From an uncultured Ruminococcus sp. (GTDB lineage Bacteria > Bacillota > Clostridia > Oscillospirales > Ruminococcaceae), in contig CAMHBN010000044.1 of NCBI GenBank assembly GCA_946183385.1, positions 1-11,120 on the forward strand: a stretch of DNA of 11,120 nucleotides. The letters are read 5' to 3'. Position numbers and translations under genes: made by a program. The notes under the pieces are model-generated. The model did not search any database. It worked only from the letters and a program-made list of their open reading frames with translations, and was not told the origin of the DNA. Positions 1-5,069 of the stretch are shown here, in pieces; the stretch's first letter is position 1; every line of letters starts with the position of its first letter.

Positions 1-73
1 GGGCAAATCAGAAATTTGAAAATTGAATATTCTGCGCAGGAGTGATACACAGCAGTTAAGTGCGCCGCAATAG

Positions 74-179
74 CTTGGAGGGGGCTTATCGCATCGAGCT
101 GTGAAATACTTCTTTCACATCAACGCGAGCTTCACTGCAAGGCGAGTCCGAAAGCTTCAAGGCGCAGGGCTATGATACG
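74..179 (+). pseudogene. Frameshifted 5' portion of the minor capsid gene
   Basis: The capsid frame at 105-1487 has stops just upstream (102-104 and 57-59), so the N-terminal part of the protein is not encoded in that frame. In the +2 frame, 98-124 reads AVKYFFHIN, and the main frame then reads ASLQGESESFKAQGYDTVLVS from 129. Joined by one frameshift near 125-130 these would make a continuous capsid-like stretch. The +2 frame itself is stopped at 71-73, so more than one lesion is likely. A seven-base inverted repeat (TGTGAAA at 100-106, TTTCACA at 113-119) also lies here. Decay is inferred from reading frames only; a sequencing error could look the same. Confidence 0.4.
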
Positions 180-1487
180 GTGCTCGTCAGCGCATACGGT
201 ATGTGCTCGAAGACCTGCCTGCCGTGGCAGGGGCGCGTATACATCAACGACGCATTCACGGACTGGAGCGGCGATACACGATACGAGGACGGCGTCAAGT
301 ACGGGCGCTCCCAGTATTGCGGCAAGTGGTTCCCGCTGCTGAGCAGTGCCATTGCCGAGGGTCTGTTTCACCCGAACTGCCGCCACGGTATAGGCTTATA
401 CATCGACGGCGTGACAGGTCTGCCTAAGCCTATGGACAACTCCGACATCGAACGTCGCTACAAGGAGGAACAACACCAGCGAGCTCTCGAACGCGTGGTC
501 CGTAAGGCAAAGCGACGAGTTGAAGGATTCATGGAGCCTGCCGACATCCAGAAAGCAAAGGCAGACCTTCGCGAAGCTCAGAAGAACGTCCGCGAATACA
601 TTGCAGAGACCAACGAGAAGGAGGGCAGCACCGTTCTCGTTCGTCAGCCTGTGCAGGAGAAGATATACGGTGGCGACGTCCGCATCGGTTCGAGCGCTGA
701 CCCATACGAGCCTCCGACGAAGCCTGCACCGTTCAAGCCAGTGGAAGGCTTCACGGCTGAGGTCAATATACCCGCGCCCGAGAATCAGACGGTGGAGTAC
801 ACCGAGCAGAAGATTCCCGAGAGGTTGAAGTCCGCAGGAACTGCGGAAGACGATAAAGAAAGTGACTTATTGAAAGGCAGCGCGGATATACAGTTCGATA
901 GATTTGACGGCTCTAAAGCAGTTCAGCCAGAATTAGCTGATGAATATCGAGCCGAATATGATAAATTTACTGAGATTTTCGGGGAATTACCAAATTTGAA
1001 CGGTATTGGAGTAGCACCATATAAGGGAGACAAAACATTTGGGCAGTATTTCCCTGAAAGTCGAAGTATTATTATTTATGGAGCTGGGGGGAGCGATGGA
1101 GACAAGTTTATTTCTCAAACAGCGCAAAATAATAAGAGTGTTGGAGGATGGTCAACAGGCTCAAAATACCATAGTTTTAGACATGAGCTCGGTCATGCTT
1201 TACAAATGGAACATGAAATAAATGATTTGAATTGGCAAAAGAAGAAGGAAGAAATTGAAGCATTACGACAAGCGTTAGTTGATAGCTTGACAAATGACGA
1301 TGGACGTGTTAGAATAAAAGAAGCAAAAACAAGACTTTCAAGATATGGGCTCGTCAATACAAAAGAATTTATTTCTGAATGTGTTGCTGAGTATGCGAAT
1401 AATCCTAATAAAGCGCGCCCTACTGCGAAAAAAGTAGTAGCAATTCTGATGAGAGGAGACGAGTATTATGTTAATGTCAATACCTGA
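180..1487 (+). CDS. Phage minor capsid protein (MuF-like / min_cap2) with C-terminal zinc-metallopeptidase-like domain
   Basis: The frame is open from 105; 180 is a GTG without a clear ribosome binding site and is used only as a nominal start, so this is best seen as a 5'-broken gene. Residues 1-85 (numbered from 180) resemble phage minor capsid proteins: PWQGRVY near 15-21, CGKWFPL near 47-53 and the conserved HPNCRHG at 64-70. Residues 86-165 are charged and probably helical. Residues 166-220 are a proline-rich linker. Residues 230-435 form a separate domain with HELGH at 335-339 (HExxH zinc site) and a later EFISECVAEY at 396-405 that could supply a third ligand. The DNA becomes clearly AT-richer from about 840, where this domain starts, which suggests an acquired module. 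MuF-type capsid proteins of temperate phages are known to carry exchangeable C-terminal toxin domains. A virion-maturation protease is the alternative. Activity is inferred. Confidence 0.75.
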   Translation: MLVSAYGMCSKTCLPWQGRVYINDAFTDWSGDTRYEDGVKYGRSQYCGKWFPLLSSAIAEGLFHPNCRHGIGLYIDGVTGLPKPMDNSDIERRYKEEQHQRALERVVRKAKRRVEGFMEPADIQKAKADLREAQKNVREYIAETNEKEGSTVLVRQPVQEKIYGGDVRIGSSADPYEPPTKPAPFKPVEGFTAEVNIPAPENQTVEYTEQKIPERLKSAGTAEDDKESDLLKGSADIQFDRFDGSKAVQPELADEYRAEYDKFTEIFGELPNLNGIGVAPYKGDKTFGQYFPESRSIIIYGAGGSDGDKFISQTAQNNKSVGGWSTGSKYHSFRHELGHALQMEHEINDLNWQKKKEEIEALRQALVDSLTNDDGRVRIKEAKTRLSRYGLVNTKEFISECVAEYANNPNKARPTAKKVVAILMRGDEYYVNVNT

Positions 1488-1632
1488 TGAAGTATATGAA
1501 TACATGGATTTGCGCGGCGAAAAGCCTGTTATAATCTCGTCGGCTCCAGAATCAGTAAAAGAAAAAGCAAGAGAAATTGATAGGACTGTTATGAATAGAA
1601 CAGGTGAGCCTTTCTTTGCAGAAATCAAATAG
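1468..1632 (+). CDS. Small hypothetical protein overlapping the capsid-metallopeptidase gene
   Basis: This 54-aa ORF (starting MLMSIPDEVYEYMDLRGEKP) begins at an ATG 20 bases before the end of the preceding gene. An AGGAG at 1454-1458 provides a ribosome binding site. It ends at 1632, shortly before a terminator. It has no signal peptide or membrane segment and is acidic at the start with a charged helix-like stretch (ESVKEKAREIDRTV). Base composition is AT-rich like the metallopeptidase domain upstream, so the two may have travelled together. Its place directly after a possible toxin domain makes a cognate immunity protein conceivable, but the sequence itself gives no proof. It could equally be one of the short structural-module genes often found after minor capsid genes. 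I do not recognise the family. Confidence 0.6.
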   Translation: MLMSIPDEVYEYMDLRGEKPVIISSAPESVKEKAREIDRTVMNRTGEPFFAEIK

Positions 1633-1670
1633 CATAGCAACTTTGCTTGCACTGTGCTACACAAAACATT

Positions 1671-1698
1671 AAACCGCCCATAACAAGGCGGTTTTCTT
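1671..1698 (+). terminator. Rho-independent terminator after the capsid module
   Basis: AAACCGCC at 1671-1678 pairs perfectly with GGCGGTTT at 1687-1694 across an eight-base loop, followed by a T-rich tract to 1698. It separates the capsid module from the downstream three-gene operon. Confidence 0.85.
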
Positions 1699-1724
1699 AT
1701 ACCCATTTGAAGGAGGTGAGGAGA

Positions 1725-1973
1725 ATGGACGAGAAAGCACTGAAAATAGTCAAAGATTATATATTTGCACATCTCGACAAGACGGATACTGTTCCGCCTT
1801 TTAATGTCTATATGGTTTGGAAGTGCAAAGCCTTGCAGAACTGGAAGTATCTTATCTCCAGTACACTGTGCGACGGTATGTACTATGAGCTGACATACAA
1901 CGGCGACAAGAAGGAATGGTATCTCGACGCTTACAAGAAGTTCGAGAACGTTGTGATAAAGGAAGGTGAGTAA
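1725..1973 (+). CDS. DUF6275 family phage protein
   Basis: This 82-aa protein starts at the ATG preceded by a strong AGGAGGTGAG (1711-1720); the same frame is open further upstream but crosses the terminator, so the longer version is rejected. The stretch VYMVWKCKALQNWKYLISST (28-47) followed by DGMYYELTYNGDKKEWYLDAYKK is what I recall as the core of DUF6275, small proteins of Firmicute prophages with no established function. It has no membrane segment or signal peptide. It is the first gene of a compact operon; its stop at 1973 is one base from the next ATG, implying translational coupling. Family assignment is from memory of the motif; function is unknown. Confidence 0.75.
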   Translation: MDEKALKIVKDYIFAHLDKTDTVPPFNVYMVWKCKALQNWKYLISSTLCDGMYYELTYNGDKKEWYLDAYKKFENVVIKEGE

Positions 1974-1974
1974 A

Positions 1975-2169
1975 ATGTATACAAGAAGAGAGTTCAATAA
2001 AAGTGAGGTAGCATTGAGCAACGAAATCAAGTCAAAGCTCATTGAAGTTGAAGGACTGCTTGATAAGCTGCCGAACTGCCGTGAAAAGAGCATTGCTTTA
2101 ACTCACATCGAGGATGCTATGCTGCACAGCAACCTTGCAATAACTGAAACAGGTATCACGGAGGAATAA
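1975..2169 (+). CDS. Acb2/Tad1-like hairpin-domain protein (possible anti-defence)
   Basis: This 64-aa protein starts at the ATG at 1975 (GGTGAG at 1965-1970 as ribosome binding site); a GTG at 1966 would add three residues. Residues 20-55 look like a helical hairpin: KLIEVEGLLDKLPNCREKS, then IALTHIEDAMLHSNLAIT. The pattern of a proline-containing turn, then REKS-ALT-hydrophobic-E-A-hydrophobic-N-A-I, matches what I recall of the Acb2/Tad1 hairpin domain (formerly a DUF). Acb2 proteins sequester cyclic-nucleotide signals of CBASS and Tad1 proteins sequester signals of Thoeris. The protein is shorter than typical Acb2 and lacks an obvious N-terminal extension. It sits in an operon with a DUF6275 and a crAss001_48-related gene, typical prophage accessory genes. 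Family resemblance is fairly strong; ligand binding is inference. Confidence 0.65.
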   Translation: MYTRREFNKSEVALSNEIKSKLIEVEGLLDKLPNCREKSIALTHIEDAMLHSNLAITETGITEE

Positions 2170-2170
2170 T

Positions 2171-2428
2171 ATGGAACTCAAAGACACTATCGAGCTGATG
2201 CAGTCCGAGGACTACAAGGAGCGCTTTACAGCCGAGTATCATCAGCTTATCATCAGATACAAAAAGCTGAAAAAGATGTATGACAACTGGAACAGCCTGA
2301 GCTTTGTTCCGCGCTGTCCTAAGAGCATATACAAATTGCAGCTCGAAGCTATGGAGAAGTATCTTGCAATACTTGAAGCGAGGGCAGCTATAGAGGAAGT
2401 CCCAGTGTGGGACTGCACAGCAGAATAA
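2171..2428 (+). CDS. crAss001_48-related phage protein
   Basis: This 85-aa protein starts one base after the preceding stop, with GGAGG at 2160-2164 inside the end of the upstream gene. It is mostly helical: an N-terminal ELKDTIELMQSEDYKERFTA, a lysine/tyrosine-rich helix (YHQLIIRYKKLKKMYDNW), then the turn FVPRCPKSIYKLQLEAMEKY and a final helix. The N-terminal LKDTIELM-SEDYKERF and the central CP-x-x-x-x-x-LQ-x-AM-x-x-YL pattern recall the crAss001_48-related family of phage accessory proteins, whose function is not established. It closes the operon and is followed by a terminator. Assignment is from motif memory only. Confidence 0.7.
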   Translation: MELKDTIELMQSEDYKERFTAEYHQLIIRYKKLKKMYDNWNSLSFVPRCPKSIYKLQLEAMEKYLAILEARAAIEEVPVWDCTAE

Positions 2429-2436
2429 CGCTTATA

Positions 2437-2480
2437 AGCATTTGCGACCGACACGAATGTCGGCTGCAAGTGCTCTTTTT
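2437..2480 (+). terminator. Rho-independent terminator after the accessory operon
   Basis: AGCATTTGC (2437-2445) pairs with GCAAGTGCT (2466-2474) with one wobble, and CCGACA (2448-2453) pairs with TGTCGG (2458-2463) above a small internal loop. A run of T follows at 2476-2480. This is a long, strong hairpin ending the DUF6275 operon. Confidence 0.85.
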
Positions 2481-2506
2481 ATACCCAAACGAAGGAGGAA
2501 TAATAG

Positions 2507-2638
2507 ATGAACAATGCAAATCACATACGAAACATGAACGAGAGAACGATAAGGAGAGTGGTTATTGAATGGCAGAAAAGGATAAAAACCTTGCAACAAA
2601 CAAGTACGCGGAATTGCGCCGAACGCAGTTTGAGATAG
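2507..2638 (+). CDS. Possible 43-aa leader or small protein upstream of the TnpW-like gene
   Basis: The ATG at 2507 follows an excellent GAAGGAGGAATAATAG ribosome binding region, which is the main reason to list it. The encoded 43-residue peptide is very basic (many Arg, His and Lys) and resembles no family I know. Its second half overlaps the TnpW-like ORF in another frame. It may be a real small protein, a leader coupling translation to the next gene, or the remains of a gene whose frame has been lost. The coding signal beyond the ribosome binding site is weak. Confidence 0.3.
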   Translation: MNNANHIRNMNERTIRRVVIEWQKRIKTLQQTSTRNCAERSLR

Positions 2639-2745
2639 ATAAAGTCACAATTGACAGAAAGACTTTTACTGTCATAAATGCATTTCCAACTGACACAGAT
2701 GTGACCGTAGAGGACAGGCTACGCTATCTTGTGAAGGTAAGTTAA
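2569..2745 (+). CDS. TnpW-like small transposon protein
   Basis: This 58-aa ORF starts at an ATG with AAGGAG at 2551-2556 (spacing somewhat long). Residues 24-56 read IDKVTIDRKTFTVINAFPTD followed by TDVTVEDRLRYLVKV. This matches the TnpW pattern as I remember it: a short beta hairpin 'hydrophobic-G/R-K-T/F-x-V', then a helix 'EDKLxRLI'. TnpW-type proteins are encoded just upstream of TnpX-family serine recombinases in Tn4451-like and conjugative elements, and that is the position here (recombinase ATG at 2852). Function is not known. There is no membrane segment. The neighbour relation supports the call more than the sequence alone. Confidence 0.6.
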   Translation: MAEKDKNLATNKYAELRRTQFEIDKVTIDRKTFTVINAFPTDTDVTVEDRLRYLVKVS

Positions 2746-2757
2746 CAAAATTTTTAC

Positions 2758-2786
2758 TGGACTTTCGAGCCGAGTAGGAGTATACT
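2758..2786 (+). promoter_or_regulatory. Probable sigma-A promoter of the recombinase gene
   Basis: TATACT at 2781-2786 is a good -10 box. TGGACT at 2758-2763 matches four of six -35 positions with an ideal 17-base spacer. The expected start of transcription falls near 2793, inside the inverted repeat at 2770-2826. The promoter lies between the TnpW-like gene and the recombinase. Confidence 0.55.
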
Positions 2787-2826
2787 GTTGGTGTGCCGAG
2801 AGGTACGCCAACAGAGTCCTATTCGG
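2770..2826. repeat. Large imperfect inverted repeat overlapping the recombinase promoter
   Basis: Outer arms 2770-2779 and 2817-2826 pair over 10 bp with one wobble. Inner arms 2787-2797 and 2802-2812 pair over 11 bp with two wobbles, around a GAGA loop. The -10 box sits in the asymmetric internal loop between the left arms. Such a site could be an operator, a recombinase-binding (attachment-like) site, or an RNA hairpin in read-through transcripts just upstream of the ribosome binding site at 2836-2846. Which of these applies cannot be told from sequence. Confidence 0.75.
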
Positions 2827-2851
2827 TTTGGTTTCCGGAGAAGGAGGATTT

Positions 2852-4513
2852 ATGAAACCAAACAATGAATTAATAACAGCTTTGTATTGCCGACTTTCAC
2901 AGGAAGATGCTCGCGAGGGCGAGTCGCTATCGATTGAAAATCAGAAGCTGATGCTCAGTGAGTATGCAGAGCGGAATGGCTTCCGCAACTGTCAGTTCTA
3001 CGTTGACGACGGCTTTAGCGGAGTCAATAAGAACAGACCTGAGTACGTTCGTATGCTGAAGGACGTGGAGGACGGAATTGTGGAGACAGTTATTGTCAAA
3101 GACCAGTCGAGACTTGGACGTGATCACTTGGAGACTGACAAGCTCATGGAGATAGTGTTCCCTGCTTACGATGTCCGCTTCATTGCAGTCACAGACGGTG
3201 TTGACAGTGCAAATGGTTTCAACGAAATGTCAGGCATAAAGAATTATTTTAATGACTTTTATGCCCGTGACTGCTCCAAAAAGATCAGAGCAGTATTCAA
3301 GGCAAAGGGAGAACGCGGCGAGCGTGTCGGGACTTCGATTCCATACGGATACATAAAGAATCCCGATGATCCGAAACAGCTTATTCCCGATCCAATTGCA
3401 GCGCCAGTCGTAAGGACAATCTACGAACTCTGTGCAGACGGCAAGGGAACGAGGGCAATATGCAAATACTTGGAAGAGAATGAGATTGAAAGTCCCGGTG
3501 TTTATGAGTTTCACACCAAGGGAACCAAAAACAAGCATCCTGACCTTGAACATCCATATCTCTGGACTCAGAGTACGGTCAGAGATATGCTGTCCAATCG
3601 GATTTATTGCGGCGATACAGTCAACTTCCAGACATACAGCAAATCCAACAAGCTGAAGAAACGTATCAAAAACGTTCCCGAAAACATACTCATCTTCGAG
3701 AATACACATGAAGCAATAATAAGTCGAGAACTGTTCGCACTTGTTCAGAAGCACTATAATGGAAGAAAGCGTCCCGACCGACTGGGCGATACTGACAAAT
3801 ACGCCGGATATGTTTACTGTGCGGACTGCGGTTCAAAAATGTATCTTCATCGTGGCAGGGGGATAAAGGCCGAAAACAACTACTATCAGTGCGGCGGTTA
3901 TCAGACTAAGGGAGGAAGCTATTGCTCCGTTCATCACATAAAAGCGATGGAGCTGGATGCGGTAGTTCTCGCGGAACTCAAAAAAATAACGTTACTTGCA
4001 CGTGAGCATCCACAGCAGTTCTATGAAATGGCAATGCAGAACGGCGAAAAGGAAGCTCAGAAGCTCAGAAAAGAGTCGGAACAGAAAAAGTCAAAGCTGG
4101 AGAAACGTAACAAGGAGCTTGACAACATTATACGCTGTCTCTATGAGGATAGAGTCTCAGGCAGGATAACTCCTGAGCGTTACGACAGCCTTGCAGCAGG
4201 CTACGAAAAGGAGCAGTCCGAACTGAAAATCGAACTCTCCGAGCTCTCAAATCAGCTCGACAACTTGAGCTTACAGGAGAAATACGTGCTTGATTTCATC
4301 GAAAAGGCGAAGGCTAACATTGAACTGAAAGAGGTTACTCCCGAATTGCTCAGAGCGTTCATATCCCGCATCGAAGTCTATGAGAAACCTGAAAAATATT
4401 CGCGGACTTGTGGTAACACGATACTGATACGCTACACGTTTCAGACTATTCATGAGCCTGCACCGATTCTAAAGCCTTCCGAAAATAAGTCATTTGCACA
4501 GGCCGCTTGCTAA
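2852..4513 (+). CDS. Large serine recombinase (TnpX/TndX-type site-specific integrase)
   Basis: This 553-aa enzyme starts at the ATG preceded by GGAGAAGGAGG (2836-2846). The resolvase-type catalytic domain covers roughly 8-150, with nucleophile Ser16 in YCRLS and the conserved KDQSRLGRD at 83-91 carrying active-site arginines. The recombinase domain follows (about 158-300, starting with IPYGY). A zinc ribbon uses Cys323, Cys326, Cys347 and Cys358. A coiled coil spans about 395-475, and a DUF4368-like C-terminal segment covers about 495-530. This architecture and length match the TnpX/TndX group, which integrates and excises circular element DNA through a Ser-DNA intermediate. All key residues seen are intact, so the enzyme may be active even though the element looks decayed. 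It is the last gene before the chromosomal flank, consistent with a nearby attachment site. Confidence 0.95.
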   Translation: MKPNNELITALYCRLSQEDAREGESLSIENQKLMLSEYAERNGFRNCQFYVDDGFSGVNKNRPEYVRMLKDVEDGIVETVIVKDQSRLGRDHLETDKLMEIVFPAYDVRFIAVTDGVDSANGFNEMSGIKNYFNDFYARDCSKKIRAVFKAKGERGERVGTSIPYGYIKNPDDPKQLIPDPIAAPVVRTIYELCADGKGTRAICKYLEENEIESPGVYEFHTKGTKNKHPDLEHPYLWTQSTVRDMLSNRIYCGDTVNFQTYSKSNKLKKRIKNVPENILIFENTHEAIISRELFALVQKHYNGRKRPDRLGDTDKYAGYVYCADCGSKMYLHRGRGIKAENNYYQCGGYQTKGGSYCSVHHIKAMELDAVVLAELKKITLLAREHPQQFYEMAMQNGEKEAQKLRKESEQKKSKLEKRNKELDNIIRCLYEDRVSGRITPERYDSLAAGYEKEQSELKIELSELSNQLDNLSLQEKYVLDFIEKAKANIELKEVTPELLRAFISRIEVYEKPEKYSRTCGNTILIRYTFQTIHEPAPILKPSENKSFAQAAC

Positions 4514-4521
4514 AATGAAGA

Positions 4522-4548
4522 AACCCGAAGACATTATGCCCTCGGGTT
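4522..4548. other. Inverted repeat after the recombinase; candidate right attachment region
   Basis: AACCCGA (4522-4528) is the perfect inverse of TCGGGTT (4542-4548) around a 13-base centre, nine bases after the recombinase stop and without a T-run, so it is not a typical terminator. Attachment sites of large serine recombinases are short imperfect inverted repeats near the gene, which makes this a candidate. No second copy is available to define a core. Confidence 0.3.
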
Positions 4549-4580
4549 ACATATGAATTTAATAAAGTTCCGTTAAGGAT

Positions 4581-4603
4581 AGCACGCTCAAGGGTGCTTT
4601 TTT
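4581..4603 (+). terminator. Rho-independent terminator downstream of the recombinase
   Basis: AGCAC (4581-4585) pairs with GTGCT (4594-4598), followed by six T residues (4598-4603). It terminates plus-strand transcription from the recombinase and keeps it from running antisense into the tautomerase gene. Confidence 0.65.
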
Positions 4604-4610
4604 GCGCAAG

Positions 4611-4626
4611 CAGGGCGCCCCTACAG
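4611..4626 (-). repeat. Short TGTAGGG-type repeat remnant
   Basis: On the minus strand this reads TGTAGGGGCGCCCTG: the constant head of the palindromic family with almost no core. It is probably a collapsed or deleted copy. Confidence 0.5.
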
Positions 4627-4634
4627 GTTGTCGG

Positions 4635-4663
4635 TGTAGGGGTTGATGCCCACATCGACCCGC
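4635..4663 (+). repeat. TGTAGGG-type palindromic repeat, GATG/CATC core
   Basis: Head TGTAGGGG, inverted core with arms GGTTGATG and CATCGACC (one wobble), tail CCGC. Same head and tail as the other copies but a different core. Confidence 0.7.
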
Positions 4664-4690
4664 AAAGAAAAAGGGCGCACACTGTGCGCC
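4664..4690 (-). terminator. Terminator of the coaX-tautomerase operon, formed by a repeat
   Basis: On the minus strand GGGCGCAC pairs with GTGCGCCC (4673-4690), followed by TTTTTCTTT (4672 down to 4664), 26 bases after the tautomerase stop codon. The stem is supplied by a copy of the palindromic repeat family, so the repeat appears to serve as the operon's terminator. Confidence 0.75.
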
Positions 4691-4696
4691 CCTACA
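4673..4696 (-). repeat. TGTAGGG-type palindromic repeat, CGCACA/TGTGCG core
   Basis: On the minus strand: head TGTAGGGG, core CGCACA-GTGTGCG, ending in CCC. Same core as the copies at 6043, 6127 and 8005. Confidence 0.8.
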
Positions 4697-4715
4697 GTCT
4701 GAGTTCTGAGCTCTA

Positions 4716-5057
4716 TTAAAAGTTCGACCCGTTCCAGCCCCAGTTTTCGGTTTCGGAGTACTTGATATAAATCCTGTTCATGGGAATGCTGAGCTGGTGG
4801 TTGAGAATGTCGCAGATACGTGCGGTGAGGTCGTTGTAGGCGGAAGCGGTAGCTCCGCCGAGGATAGCGACATCGACCATAGCCGCGGGCGAGCCGTCAC
4901 CGTCGAAATAGAGCGTGTAGTTGGGCTGAATACCCACCATGAGCCATGTCTCCGTCTTGCCGGGGATAGCGGTGATAGCCTGACCGAGGGCGGACTTCAG
5001 CGCGACCTCAGCCTCCTTGCTGACCATTACATTAGTTTTTACATCAATGAGTGGCAT
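4716..5057 (-). CDS. MIF-like tautomerase (macrophage migration inhibitory factor family)
   Basis: This 113-aa protein has the length of animal and bacterial MIF (about 115). It keeps Pro2, the catalytic base once Met is removed, a lysine at position 34 matching MIF Lys32 by position, and the C-terminal motif NWGWNGSNF (105-113), which parallels the MIF ending. MIF-family proteins are trimeric cytosolic tautomerases acting on phenylpyruvate or dopachrome-like substrates; the natural bacterial substrate is usually unknown. It has no signal peptide. The start at 5057 has AAGGAGG close upstream. It lies 12 bases after coaX and shares its promoter and the terminator at 4664-4690. A link to CoA synthesis is only positional. 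Confidence 0.9.
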   Translation of the reverse strand: MPLIDVKTNVMVSKEAEVALKSALGQAITAIPGKTETWLMVGIQPNYTLYFDGDGSPAAMVDVAILGGATASAYNDLTARICDILNHQLSIPMNRIYIKYSETENWGWNGSNF

Positions 5058-5069
5058 AGTTATTCCTCC

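Larger units (their letters stand above)
1..4580 (+). mobile_element. Right-hand end of an integrated prophage-like element
   Basis: Everything up to about 4,580 reads left to right and is phage or transposon related: a minor capsid fragment, small phage-type genes (DUF6275, Acb2/Tad1-like, crAss001_48-related), a TnpW-like protein and a TnpX-type large serine recombinase. The recombinase is the last gene before chromosomal genes on the opposite strand, a usual position for an integrase beside an attachment site. The exact right boundary is not visible, because defining it needs the matching attL. I place it between the recombinase stop at 4513 and the terminator at 4581, since the chromosomal repeat family begins at 4611. 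The absence of head and tail genes between capsid and integrase suggests decay or rearrangement. The left end lies outside the window. Confidence 0.7.

Noticed and set aside
1..104. Group I or group II intron end, or insertion sequence end, next to the broken capsid gene
   Set aside because: No domain V-like hairpin, conserved intron core or terminal inverted repeat could be recognised; frameshifted capsid sequence explains at least the last part.
1338..2093. A 251-codon minus-strand open frame through the small phage genes
   Set aside because: It crosses a terminator and several short plus-strand genes with good ribosome binding sites; the hydrophobic translation reflects AT-rich antisense reading.
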